Source: CAYOPE01 sp964405805 | GTDB taxonomy: Bacteria; Patescibacteriota; Doudnabacteria; UBA920; O2-02-FULL-48-8 | Direction: 5' to 3' | NCBI GenBank assembly: GCA_964405805.1 | Contig: CAYOPE010000008.1 | Coordinates: 1 to 29,755, forward strand | DNA length: 29,755 nt | Shown: in pieces, positions 7,661 through 14,281 of the stretch | Layout: every line of letters starts with the position of its first letter | Position numbering within the stretch: the stretch's first letter is position 1 | The notes under the pieces: model-generated | Database searches by the model: none | Told to the model about the DNA's origin: nothing | Seen by the model: the letters and a program-made list of their open reading frames with translations, nothing else | Made by a program: the position numbers and the translations under genes

Positions 7661-7756
7661 CCATCGCGAGCGACTGCTTTAACCCTATGGATTAGCTTTG
7701 GCAGGCGCGTGGCGATCTTTTTTAGATTGCTTCGTCGCTGCTGCTCCTCGCAATGG
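7661..7756. repeat. Palindromic intergenic element with CCATyGCGAG ends
   Basis: The ends CCATCGCGAG (7661-7670) and CTCGCAATGG (7747-7756) are inverted copies with one mismatch. Internal complementary segments include GCGATC and GATTGC around a T run near 7715. The element fills the gap between murI, abutting its stop codon, and the hydrolase promoter. It resembles the TTGCGAG...GAAGCAATC palindromes dispersed in many bacterial genomes. Confidence 0.55.
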
Positions 7757-8539
7757 TTATAATATTACTTCTTTAAGCTTACTCTTCCCAAACCATTCAT
7801 CAGCAAGCTTCGTGTAGACCGGATTTGTCTTGGTTACTTGTAGTTCTATTCTACCATTTTTCGTCAGCTTGCGCTTAATCGCTGTGTGTCGCTTCAAATA
7901 ACCAGCCAGCTTTGTTGGCAACAAATCTTCTTGGGCAATTACTCTAACGCTCTTAGGCAACATATTTTTGATCTGTTTTTTCAGCAATCCATAATGCGTA
8001 CAGCCCAGAATCAGAGCGTCAATATTTCTAAAATCTTTCAAATATTCTCGCAAAACTTTCTCATCGAACTTTTCTGCCTCAATCATTGGCACAAGTTTTG
8101 GCGTGGCCTTGGCAATCAGTTTGATCTTCGGATTCACATGGTCTAATTCGTGCGAATATGCCCATGACTCCACAGTTGCCTTGGTACCAATTAACCCGAC
8201 ACGCTTAAATTTGCCGACGTTCTCAACTGTGGGTCGGATGATTCCCAAAATTTTTCGATCTTTGTACTGAGACTTTGGCAGCCATTCTCGTTGCAAGCGT
8301 CGTAAGGCCTTTGAGGACACGGTATTACAAGCTACAACTACAAGCTCACATCCTTGCTCAAACATATACTGCACGGCTTTAGCGGCTAATCGATAGATTT
8401 CTGCTTGAGATCGATTACCATACGGCAGATTCTTCGTGTCACCGAGGTAGAGAAAATCAAAATCGCGCAGTGAACTACGCTTTAGTTCTTTCAGTATGAC
8501 TAGCCCTCCGAGACCTGAATCAAAAATCCCGATTTTCAT
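7757..8539 (-). CDS. murI: Glutamate racemase
   Basis: 260 residues. It makes D-glutamate for the peptidoglycan stem peptide by a two-cysteine mechanism. C71 (VVACNT) and C180 (LGCTHYG), the two catalytic cysteines, are both present, as are the N-terminal FDSGLGGL and the YLGDTKNLPYG motif. Length is normal. No ribosome-binding site precedes the ATG and no well-placed -10 box is seen, so it may be read from the DUF1761 promoter past a weak terminator. Together with the M23 peptidase it shows that this organism makes peptidoglycan. Confidence 0.95.
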   Translation of the reverse strand: MKIGIFDSGLGGLVILKELKRSSLRDFDFLYLGDTKNLPYGNRSQAEIYRLAAKAVQYMFEQGCELVVVACNTVSSKALRRLQREWLPKSQYKDRKILGIIRPTVENVGKFKRVGLIGTKATVESWAYSHELDHVNPKIKLIAKATPKLVPMIEAEKFDEKVLREYLKDFRNIDALILGCTHYGLLKKQIKNMLPKSVRVIAQEDLLPTKLAGYLKRHTAIKRKLTKNGRIELQVTKTNPVYTKLADEWFGKSKLKEVIL

Positions 8540-8540
8540 G

Positions 8541-8568
8541 AATTTAAAAGGCAGCTTTAGGCCGCCTT
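8541..8568 (-). terminator. Weak terminator after the DUF1761 gene
   Basis: On the minus strand AAGGCGGC and GCTGCCTT form an 8-bp stem (one G·U) with a 5-nt loop, followed by TTAAATT. The U tract is poor, so read-through into murI is likely. Confidence 0.45.
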
Positions 8569-8586
8569 CTATATTTAGTTAAGCGA

Positions 8587-8608
8587 GGATGCTGCTTTTG
8601 CAGTATCC
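8587..8608 (+). repeat. Small hairpin after the DUF1761 gene
   Basis: GGATGCTGC and GCAGTATCC pair around TTTT, with a G·U pair on the plus strand. It is flanked by AGCGA on the left and CGAGCG on the right. Function unknown; there is no U tract on either strand. Confidence 0.4.
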
Positions 8609-8616
8609 GAGCGAGG

Positions 8617-9051
8617 TTATTTCCACGAAGCCAGAATGACTCCGTAAACCAAAAGTGCAATTAGCTGGTAGCCATTACTGACAAACCATAGCTTCCAGGA
8701 TGATCTGCCCCAAAGGACATTGCCCATGGTCACAGGTGCTATGAAGCCAAACCAGCTCCAGAAGCCTGCTTGCAGGCCAGCCGAGATTCCGGAAATTTTC
8801 AAATAACTTTCTGCGAACAGCAGCGAATGTGCGAGGACAAAAGCCATGACTAGAGCGCCGATGAATGACAGAACATAACTCTTCATCATGCCTTTCTTGG
8901 CTGCTTCGCGCTCAGACTCGCTCATTTTATCAAAACCCATTTCGTGAATCCACATTTTCCCAAACAATGGCCCGTACCAGATAGAACCTAGAACCACACT
9001 AACAACGCCACATACCAGAACGGCCCAACAATTGATAGAAACTGCTTGCAT
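8617..9051 (-). CDS. DUF1761-family membrane protein
   Basis: 144 residues with four hydrophobic segments (about 8-28, 58-78, 88-110, 122-142). The N-terminal GSIWYGPLFGKMW motif is typical of DUF1761 proteins, whose function is not established. The loop after the first helix is charged (KMSESEREAAKK), presumably cytoplasmic. A TATAAT box about 28 bases upstream of the ATG makes this one of the few core genes here with a real leader, though no Shine-Dalgarno sequence is visible. Confidence 0.85.
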   Translation of the reverse strand: MQAVSINCWAVLVCGVVSVVLGSIWYGPLFGKMWIHEMGFDKMSESEREAAKKGMMKSYVLSFIGALVMAFVLAHSLLFAESYLKISGISAGLQAGFWSWFGFIAPVTMGNVLWGRSSWKLWFVSNGYQLIALLVYGVILASWK

Positions 9052-9083
9052 ATTTTTTTCGTTAATTGCTTAAGTTTATTATA

Positions 9084-9641
9084 TTACTCTACTTTATCAA
9101 AAGTAAAGTAGCGAAGTGAACGAACAGGAATTTTATACTCCTCCTCGATCACCATATCATAAGTGCCAAACTTTCCCTTTGACCAGTCAAAGCCGAGCTT
9201 GGAAGACAAACTTCGAATCGCCTCTTCGGTAGCGCCTTCAAATTCGACATAAGTTGGGATCTTTGGCCAGTTATCAATATCAATGACGACGTCATTAAGC
9301 TTAAACTTGTGACGCTTCTTCTCGCTCTCATGAACTAGCTCTAGATCCATTGCTTCAAGGAACGCTCTCACCTTCTCTGGTTCAGTGATTCCGAACTCGA
9401 TTTCAACTGTTCCCGTTGCAGTTCTTTCCTGCACATGTTTTTACGTTAACAGATAGCCTTTGCTTGTCTTCCTGATTCGGGCGAATTTTCCCTCATCCTT
9501 CCACTTTCCAGCTTTATCTCGAAAAATTTTCTGTTTCAATAATTCTTCTCCCAGATCCTGCGCGCCAAAGCCTATAAGTTTTTTTATCAAACCTTCTTGG
9601 TCAACTTCTAGAAACTTAACTTCGATTTCTCTGTTTTCCAT
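9084..9641 (-). pseudogene. CYTH-domain protein (class IV adenylate cyclase/CyaB-like), broken by one in-frame stop
   Basis: Two open pieces in the same frame, 9441-9641 (66 residues) and 9087-9440, join into a protein of about 185 residues, the normal CYTH length. The N-terminal signature EIEVKF (5-10) is intact, as are the basic strands around FARIRKTSKGY and the acidic core VEIEFGI, VIDIDNWPKIPTYVEFEG. After LLT the reading is TAA (9441-9443) and then KHVQERTATG. Family members commonly read LTYKH here, so a tyrosine codon TAC or TAT has probably become TAA. The downstream piece has a GTG that could restart translation, but half a CYTH tunnel should be inactive. A base-calling error is the main alternative. 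Confidence 0.8.
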
Positions 9642-9647
9642 TCTACA

Positions 9648-9653
9648 AATATA
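9648..9653 (-). promoter_or_regulatory. -10 box of CYTH gene (leaderless)
   Basis: TATATT, preceded by TGC, ends 6 bp before the ATG at 9641, the spacing seen at several other core genes in the window. Confidence 0.5.
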
Positions 9654-9670
9654 GCAAATTTTTGGACAAA

Positions 9671-9700
9671 ATCAAAACGAGTTGGAATGTCCAAACTCGT
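9671..9700 (-). terminator. Terminator of island B unit 1
   Basis: On the minus strand ACGAGT-T-TGGA and TCCA-ACTCGT form a 10-bp stem with one bulge and loop CAT, followed by TTTTGATTTT. Confidence 0.8.
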
Positions 9701-9713
9701 CTATGCTAGGCTT

Positions 9714-9798
9714 GGGAGCCGGAACCGGAGGACTGAATTGCCCTCATCGATTCCGGCTCCCGGCCAGGCTGCCCAGGCGGAGGCCATGAAGCAGCCTG
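9714..9798 (-). other. Structured 3' region of island B unit 1
   Basis: Two hairpins follow the GDDI stop: CAGGCTGC/GCAGCCTG (9765-9772 with 9791-9798, with CCTCCGCC in the loop) and GGGAGCCGGAA/TTCCGGCTCCC (9714-9724 with 9751-9761, inner GAGG/CCTC pair and AATT in the loop). Unit 2 has the same order of structures. Confidence 0.6.
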
Positions 9799-9801
9799 TC
9801 T

Positions 9802-9963
9802 TTAGATGTCGTCCCCGTTTTGCGCTTGCACTGCTGCCTTGACCTGCTCGGGCGACGGGTCCTGCGGCTTCATCGTGACCACACCGTCTGGTCGCCGTAC
9901 GCCGATCAGCTTTCCGTTCTTGTCGACGTAACCGTTCCCGGGGATGGTTGACGCTCGCGGCAT
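9802..9963 (-). CDS. Island B unit 1, second ORF: 53-residue protein ending GDDI
   Basis: ATG at 9963 with AGAAGGAGA and a short spacer upstream; TAA at 9802-9804. The protein begins MPRASTIPGNGYVDKNGKLIG, continues with VRRPDGVVTMKPQD and ends in a helix with the tail QAQNGDDI. The GNGYVDKNGKLIGVRRPDG part looks like a short beta-hairpin repeat. It overlaps the upstream ORF (9906-10118) by 58 bases in another frame. The last codons and stop region share the 14-mer CGGGGACGACATCT with unit 2. Family not recognised; the strong ribosome-binding site and the parallel with unit 2 are the main support. Confidence 0.65.
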   Translation of the reverse strand: MPRASTIPGNGYVDKNGKLIGVRRPDGVVTMKPQDPSPEQVKAAVQAQNGDDI

Positions 9964-10118
9964 GAGTTCTCCTTCTGGCGCTGCCGGCGTTCACGACGCC
10001 GCATGCGATCTTCGAGCACACGGCTGTGCTCGTTTTCCGCCCTGATCTCCTGCGAGAGTGGACGCTGCACGATGTGAGGGCCTCGGACCATTGGTCCTGG
10101 TCGGCCTCCTATTCCCAT
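9906..10118 (-). CDS. Island B unit 1, first ORF: small Arg-rich protein
   Basis: 70 residues starting at an ATG with AGGAGG (10124-10129) and a 5-base spacer, as good a ribosome-binding site as any in the window. Gly/Pro/Arg-rich N-terminus (MGIGGRPGPMVRGP), then a helical, strongly basic part (RMRRRERRQRQKENS). The last 18 or so codons overlap the second ORF, and may be less constrained. The leader GCATTCA-GGAGGA-TTCATG closely matches that of the island A gene. Possibly nucleic-acid binding from its charge, which is inference only. Confidence 0.6.
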   Translation of the reverse strand: MGIGGRPGPMVRGPHIVQRPLSQEIRAENEHSRVLEDRMRRRERRQRQKENSCRERQPSPGTVTSTRTES

Positions 10119-10139
10119 GAAGTCCTCCTGAATGCGGGA

Positions 10140-10150
10140 AGTTTAGCACA
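10140..10150 (-). promoter_or_regulatory. Extended -10 box of island B unit 1
   Basis: TGTGCTAAACT on the minus strand (hexamer TAAACT at 10140-10145) lies about 22 bp before the start codon, leaving a short leader that contains AGGAGG. It aligns with the island A promoter-leader. Confidence 0.45.
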
Positions 10151-10184
10151 CAAAACAAAAACGAGCTAGAAAGTCTGCTCGTTT
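10151..10184 (-). terminator. Terminator of island B unit 2
   Basis: AAACGAGC/GCTCGTTT, an 8-bp stem with a 10-nt loop, followed on the minus strand by TTTTGTTTTG. It insulates unit 2 from unit 1 and starts with the same ACGAG word as the unit 1 terminator. Confidence 0.8.
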
Positions 10185-10199
10185 GAGTGTCCGGCTCGA

Positions 10200-10279
10200 G
10201 GGCCGGGACCGCGCCATGGAATTTCCCATGTCGGTCCCGGCCCTGCCCGCCCTGCTGCCACGGCGGAGGGGGTCGTGGC
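10200..10279 (-). other. Structured 3' region of island B unit 2
   Basis: GCCACG/CGTGGC (10257-10262 with 10274-10279, CTCCGCC alongside) and GGGCCGGGACC/GGTCCCGGCCC (10200-10210 with 10233-10243, inner CATGG/CCATG and AATT in the loop). This matches unit 1 in order, spacing and loop words, although most stem bases differ. Confidence 0.6.
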
Positions 10280-10290
10280 TGCAGCGTACT

Positions 10291-10599
10291 TCAGATGTCG
10301 TCCCCGCCCTGGACCTTATGCGGATCGATCACTTCTAAAGAGTCGCGGTTCACCAGCCCGCCAATTCTGCGCGCTACGATGGTGCCGGCGAAAACTTGCG
10401 TTGGCGGCGTTGAAGACGATTCGGGGATGTCCCTCTCGAGCCAAATCGTCACTGCAATGATGCTTGCGGACTCGAGAGCAGACTGAACTGCGTTCCAGAG
10501 CTCTTCAGGAGTAGCAACTGTAGATACTCCCTTCCCCTTACCAGCACGACCGACCACGACAAGCTTCGGGGATGCCGACGTGCGGTCAACGCTGGGCAT
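10291..10599 (-). CDS. Island B unit 2, second ORF: protein ending GDDI
   Basis: 102 residues from ATG 10599 (AGAAGG with a 7-base spacer); an in-frame GTG at 10617 is a less likely start. Looks like a compact alpha/beta protein: a strand (KLVVVGRAG), a helix (TPEELWNAVQSALESA), strands (IIAVTIWLERD, QVFAGTIVARRI), then the tail KVQGGDDI. The first ORF of the unit overlaps its start by 14 bases, so translational coupling is likely. The C-terminal codons are nearly identical at base level to unit 1. No family recognised. Confidence 0.65.
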   Translation of the reverse strand: MPSVDRTSASPKLVVVGRAGKGKGVSTVATPEELWNAVQSALESASIIAVTIWLERDIPESSSTPPTQVFAGTIVARRIGGLVNRDSLEVIDPHKVQGGDDI

Positions 10600-10819
10600 G
10601 ACGTCGCCTTCTTTCACGCGTGTCTGACACGCGGAGCATGCTCAGGCCGCCGTGTCGCCCGAAGTGCGTAAGCTGCGCGAACGGGTTGAACACAACCTCT
10701 GCAGGATCGAGCTCCGACGGCTCTTCGATCCTGAGGTCGGCCTCCGTGAGTTGCCTGCTTATTTCGCCGTTCGGGCGCCGCGTTCCCTTGCCGTCGTACT
10801 TCCGCCTCATCTCAGCCAT
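10586..10819 (-). CDS. Island B unit 2, first ORF: small charged protein
   Basis: 77 residues, MAEMRRKYDGKGTRRPNGE followed by an acidic middle (LRIEEPSELDPAEVVFN) and a basic end (RERRRRHAQR). The start at 10819 is preceded by GGGGG, a weaker Shine-Dalgarno than in the other islands; the ATG at 10810 is the alternative. Like its counterpart in unit 1 it has an Arg-rich RERR tail and runs into the second ORF. GC-rich, unlike the flanking glycosyltransferase gene. Function unknown. Confidence 0.6.
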   Translation of the reverse strand: MAEMRRKYDGKGTRRPNGEISRQLTEADLRIEEPSELDPAEVVFNPFAQLTHFGRHGGLSMLRVSDTRERRRRHAQR

Positions 10820-10835
10820 CTACGTTCCCCCTTTG

Positions 10836-10875
10836 AAAAAGATAAAAACAGTCTAGCACTTAGTCTAGGCTGTTT
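10836..10875 (-). terminator. Terminator of the GT39 gene
   Basis: AAACAG-CTAG and CTAG-CTGTTT form a 10-bp stem with one internal mismatch and an 8-nt loop, followed by TTTATCTTTTTC on the minus strand. Confidence 0.7.
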
Positions 10876-10878
10876 CAA
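10850..10878 (-). promoter_or_regulatory. Promoter of island B unit 2, embedded in the GT39 terminator
   Basis: TTGAAA (10873-10878), 17 bp, then TAGACT (10850-10855) with an extended TGC, on the minus strand. The transcript would start near 10843 and carry a leader of about 23 nt. Confidence 0.5.
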
Positions 10879-10885
10879 GTATGTG

Positions 10886-12550
10886 CTAAAGTGAATTCAG
10901 AATCGAATCAGGAACCAGCCACTGACAGCTCTGCTGATCTTTCTTTATCCTCTGAATTTCCTGATCAAGCTCAAGTTTATTCTGAATCAAAATCTGATCA
11001 AGTGTGGGATTATCTAAATCCCAAATGTCGAAATTCTGATCAACATAATAAATATAACGATATTTTTTCTTAATGCTTTCGTAAGAGACAGAATTAAAAT
11101 GCATTTCCAGAAGTGTCTTGGCTTCAGTGCCAGTTAAAAATAAAATATAATATCGCGCCCAGCAGTCGTCTGGCGGATTATTGATGATCACTAAATCGCG
11201 AGTATCTAAACCTTTGTCTCTCAAATTTTCAGCAAGTTGATAAAATTTCTCATGCTCAGATTGATAGTTGTACGCTTGCGCGCGCTGTGCATGGAATACT
11301 TGTACAAAACGCACTGCTTCGTAGCCTGTGACGAGGATTGAAACAGCCAGTACCACCATTCCGAGCTTCGCTCCGAATCCCTCCTTGAGGATTCTCTGAG
11401 AGCGATCTCTCACTACGTTCGAGATGGAAACTAACAGCGAATACACAATAAAAAACAAACTCAGCAAATAGCTCTGATAAATAAAATTGGGCGTCTTGCT
11501 TGTGACTAGTGATACACCAACCAGGTTCCAAAAAAACCAAATTGCGGATATTGCTATCGTCACCCGAACCGGGCGACTAGTCTTTTTGGTCATCAATAAT
11601 CTAATGTTATAAATCGATGCCAGAATCAATCCGCCATAATAGACCCAAGTCCAGCCAAATAAATAACGACGCGGCAAATAATTTGTGAGGTACCAGTGCC
11701 ATGGTCTATCCCAACCCTCAAGATTTGTAAAATGTAAAAAAGAAACTATAATTTCCTTCTTGAATGTTTCTGGAGAAGAAAAATACAGTGGCAAGAAAGC
11801 AATTAGTAATAAACCTAAAAAATTCAGCACAGCGGTCGCGACTTTTTTATTCAAACTCCTATGATCCCAAATCAGCAAGGCGAAAAAAGTCGCGGGCGGA
11901 ATTGCTCCCAACAAATTCTTGGCAATAATTGGCAATGCAACTATTGCACTCATCAACGCAAGTTTCCACAAAGGGTACTGCACCCTGTCCCCTGCACCCT
12001 GTCCCCTCAGATACCAAATTATTGCACCGAAGCTTGCTACCACTGTAAATGCCAAAACAATATCAGACACGCCAAACGCGTAGCCTGTGATTAGCTCATG
12101 CGTAAACGGTGTATTGATCCAGAATAGTGCGGCGATAGTTGCTGACAAGGCTGCTAGCAGTGATTTTTTGTATCTATAAACGGCAAAAATACATAACAAT
12201 CCTGTCAGCCATGTCACAAAAGCGTAAGACAGTCTTTTGACTTCTATCGTGACTTGCCCATCAAGTTTGAAAAACAGATATGGCACATACGCAAACAGTG
12301 GCGGGATGTGCTGCCAGTAAGGTCCTTCCATCCAGTTGCCTTGCCGCTCGTTTAGAGGATTGACGCGGACCATGGGCGGGAAAAATTTCCGTGTGATGTT
12401 TGCAGCGACCACGGAATTTGACGATTCATCATGTGCGAGAAGATCTTTTTTGAAGATCAAAGGAAAATCCGACTTGGTGTTATATAGAAACCAAGTCGTG
12501 AAGATGAGCATTAAGATTGCTACAGCAATGGCCTTCTGCGATCGCTCCAT
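10886..12550 (-). CDS. GT39-like (ArnT/PMT superfamily) membrane glycosyltransferase
   Basis: 554 residues with about ten hydrophobic segments. The first extracytoplasmic loop after helix 1 carries D41-E42 (KKDLLAHDESSN), the acidic pair expected of GT-C enzymes that use polyprenyl-phosphate sugars, followed by the PLNERQGNWMEGPYWQHIPP region. The C-terminal 130 residues form a soluble domain. It probably moves a sugar from a lipid carrier to a surface acceptor; the acceptor is not predictable. The start is set by a TAGAAT box ending 6 bases upstream. A four-unit GGG heptad repeat (11979-12006) encodes the loop RGQGAGDRVQYP between two helices. Confidence 0.85.
   Translation of the reverse strand: MERSQKAIAVAILMLIFTTWFLYNTKSDFPLIFKKDLLAHDESSNSVVAANITRKFFPPMVRVNPLNERQGNWMEGPYWQHIPPLFAYVPYLFFKLDGQVTIEVKRLSYAFVTWLTGLLCIFAVYRYKKSLLAALSATIAALFWINTPFTHELITGYAFGVSDIVLAFTVVASFGAIIWYLRGQGAGDRVQYPLWKLALMSAIVALPIIAKNLLGAIPPATFFALLIWDHRSLNKKVATAVLNFLGLLLIAFLPLYFSSPETFKKEIIVSFLHFTNLEGWDRPWHWYLTNYLPRRYLFGWTWVYYGGLILASIYNIRLLMTKKTSRPVRVTIAISAIWFFWNLVGVSLVTSKTPNFIYQSYLLSLFFIVYSLLVSISNVVRDRSQRILKEGFGAKLGMVVLAVSILVTGYEAVRFVQVFHAQRAQAYNYQSEHEKFYQLAENLRDKGLDTRDLVIINNPPDDCWARYYILFLTGTEAKTLLEMHFNSVSYESIKKKYRYIYYVDQNFDIWDLDNPTLDQILIQNKLELDQEIQRIKKDQQSCQWLVPDSILNSL
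11979..12006 (-). repeat. GGGGACA/GGGTGCA heptad repeat inside the GT39 gene (G-quadruplex motif)
   Basis: Two tandem copies of a 14-mer, i.e. four 7-mers GGGGACA-GGGTGCA on the coding strand, giving four GGG runs with loops of 3-4 bases. Confidence 0.7.
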
Positions 12551-12556
12551 GCTATG

Positions 12557-12562
12557 ATTCTA
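12557..12562 (-). promoter_or_regulatory. -10 box of GT39 gene (leaderless)
   Basis: TAGAAT on the minus strand ends 6 bp before the ATG at 12550; the -35 is not clear. Confidence 0.5.
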
Positions 12563-12570
12563 CCAGAGCG

Positions 12571-12599
12571 TTGACAATAAGGCCAAGAAAGAGTATACT
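12571..12599 (+). promoter_or_regulatory. Consensus sigma70 promoter of DEAD-box helicase gene
   Basis: TTGACA (12571-12576), a 17-bp spacer, TATACT (12594-12599), then 8 bp to the ATG. The predicted start of transcription is within two bases of the start codon. Confidence 0.8.
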
Positions 12600-12607
12600 T
12601 AGTAGCT

Positions 12608-13900
12608 ATGCAAACATTTGAAGGATTAGGAATAGCGCCTAAGCTGCTTGAAATCCTAAACCAACTACAATTTAAAACTCCGACTCCGATTCAGCACCAA
12701 TCCATACCGATTGCTGTGACTGGAAAGGACGTCATGGGAATCGCGCAAACAGGGACTGGTAAGACCCTGGCTTTTGGTATTCCTATGATCCAGCGGCTGG
12801 CGCAACACAAAGGGCGCGGTCTAGTTATATTGCCAACGCGCGAACTTGCACTGCAAGTAGATGAATCGCTACATAAAATCGGCAGACCGCTAGGACTGAA
12901 AACCGCAGTGCTTATCGGTGGCGAATCTATGACCAAACAGATCCGCCAGCTTCGGCAGAATCCGCATATCATCATTGGCACACCAGGTCGGCTCAATGAC
13001 CATCTAGAACAAAACACTCTGAGTCTTTCGAATGCTTCAATTTTAGTTCTCGATGAAGCTGACCGCATGCTTGATATGGGATTTGAGCCGCAGATCCGCC
13101 GCATCTTGGCGAAAGTTCCGAAGGAGCGCCAGACAATGTTGTTTTCTGCGACGATGCCAGATGGAATTGTCAAAATTGCCACTTCCTACATGTCACAGCC
13201 GCTACGAATCGAAGTGGCGCCACCAGGAACCGCTGCTCGCGATGTCTCACAAGAAGTTTTTTTTGTGAACCGAGATCGCAAACTTTCTTTACTAGAAAAA
13301 ATCCTTACCGAACACAAGGGCGCAGTGCTGATATTCACTCGTACCAAATTTGCTGCGAAAAAGGTGGCTCTGGCAGTACGCAATATGAATCATACTGCTT
13401 CTGAAATTCATTCCAACAGGTCTCTGAGTCAGCGCAAAGACGCGCTGGAAGGATTTAAAATTGGGAAATACAGAATCCTGGTCGCAACTGACATCGCGGC
13501 TCGAGGAATCGACGTGACTGGCATTGAGCTCGTCGTAAACTACGACCTCCCAGAAAATCCGGAAGATTATGTTCACAGAATCGGAAGAACCGGACGAGCC
13601 GGAATGTCCGGCAAAGCAGTTTCGTTTGCCACTCCGGACCAGAGACATGACGTCAGATCTATCGAAAGACTCATTCGCGTGCCATTGCCTGTTTCTCAGT
13701 CAGGTGAATTAACTCCAAGTTCATTTGCTCCGTCTCAACCACGGCATAGATATGTTCGTGAACAAGGACCAAGATCTAGAAAGCCTTCTCGATATAGTGA
13801 TCGAGGCCGATCTGCGCCTAGACGAAATCCAAACGCTCCCTCAGATCAGGGTTTTGACAGAAATCGCATCCGCTACCGAAACGATCGGGATTCTTACTAA
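12608..13900 (+). CDS. DEAD-box ATP-dependent RNA helicase (RhlE/CsdA type)
   Basis: 430 residues. All the core motifs are present: the Q motif near TPTPIQHQSIP (24-34), Walker A AQTGTGKT (46-53), PTREL, TPGR, DEAD (149-152), SAT (180-182), and in the second RecA domain ATDIAARGID and HRIGRTGR (323-330). After about residue 365 a basic, Arg/Ser/Asp-rich disordered tail follows, as in RhlE-type helicases that use it to hold RNA. It likely unwinds structured RNA in ribosome assembly or mRNA decay. It is divergent from the GT39 gene and converges on the next gene with only three bases between stops. Confidence 0.95.
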   Translation: MQTFEGLGIAPKLLEILNQLQFKTPTPIQHQSIPIAVTGKDVMGIAQTGTGKTLAFGIPMIQRLAQHKGRGLVILPTRELALQVDESLHKIGRPLGLKTAVLIGGESMTKQIRQLRQNPHIIIGTPGRLNDHLEQNTLSLSNASILVLDEADRMLDMGFEPQIRRILAKVPKERQTMLFSATMPDGIVKIATSYMSQPLRIEVAPPGTAARDVSQEVFFVNRDRKLSLLEKILTEHKGAVLIFTRTKFAAKKVALAVRNMNHTASEIHSNRSLSQRKDALEGFKIGKYRILVATDIAARGIDVTGIELVVNYDLPENPEDYVHRIGRTGRAGMSGKAVSFATPDQRHDVRSIERLIRVPLPVSQSGELTPSSFAPSQPRHRYVREQGPRSRKPSRYSDRGRSAPRRNPNAPSDQGFDRNRIRYRNDRDSY

Positions 13901-13903
13901 TTT

Positions 13904-14281
13904 TTACTGAGTAAATTGCTGAATGTCTTGCGGTTTGATTTGCTGGATCTGCTGGAGATTGACCCCAGAGCCTGAAAGCAAAACTTTTCCTAATAAGAAA
14001 AACAAGAAAATTGATAATACTGTTAGAGCAATACAAATCCACATTGCTTCGCGCGCGTCATCTTTGTCGCTTAGGTAATAGTTCAAAGCAAAAATGAGTC
14101 CGAATGGAGGAAGCCCTATGGAAACCAAATAAGCCCAGCGCTTTTCTTTGGGCGACAGATGATTCTCGCGCTCCTTCTGCAGCGCGTTTATCATAAGACT
14201 TGCGACATCTATCTTTTTATTTTCCTGCGCCAGCTTGCGATACGCTTCTAGTTCTTGATTGAGTCTTTCTTCGTTACTCAT
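13904..14281 (-). CDS. Small membrane protein with two helices, function unknown
   Basis: 125 residues from ATG 14281. The first half is soluble and helical (EERLNQELEAYRKLAQENKKIDVASL), then two membrane helices at about 48-66 and 78-100, and a Gln-rich tail (LQQIQQIKPQDIQQFTQ). The ATG overlaps the aldehyde dehydrogenase stop as ATGA, so it is translationally coupled to that gene; the GTG nine bases earlier is the less likely start. Family not recognised. Confidence 0.75.
   Translation of the reverse strand: MSNEERLNQELEAYRKLAQENKKIDVASLMINALQKERENHLSPKEKRWAYLVSIGLPPFGLIFALNYYLSDKDDAREAMWICIALTVLSIFLFFLLGKVLLSGSGVNLQQIQQIKPQDIQQFTQ

Noticed and set aside
9441..9443. Stop-codon reassignment as an explanation for the CYTH break
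   Set aside because: The codon is TAA, which ends several intact genes here (M23, DEAD-box, YbaB). TGA also acts as a normal stop, so the Gracilibacteria-type code does not apply.
9671..9800. Integron attC-like site in island B
   Set aside because: The hairpins are cassette-like, but the GTTRRRY and RYYYAAC core sites are absent and no integrase is in the window.
9701..10021. 106-residue minus-strand ORF across island B unit 1
   Set aside because: It is out of frame with the two ORFs that have Shine-Dalgarno sequences, and it runs through both structured hairpins. GC-rich DNA gives long spurious frames.
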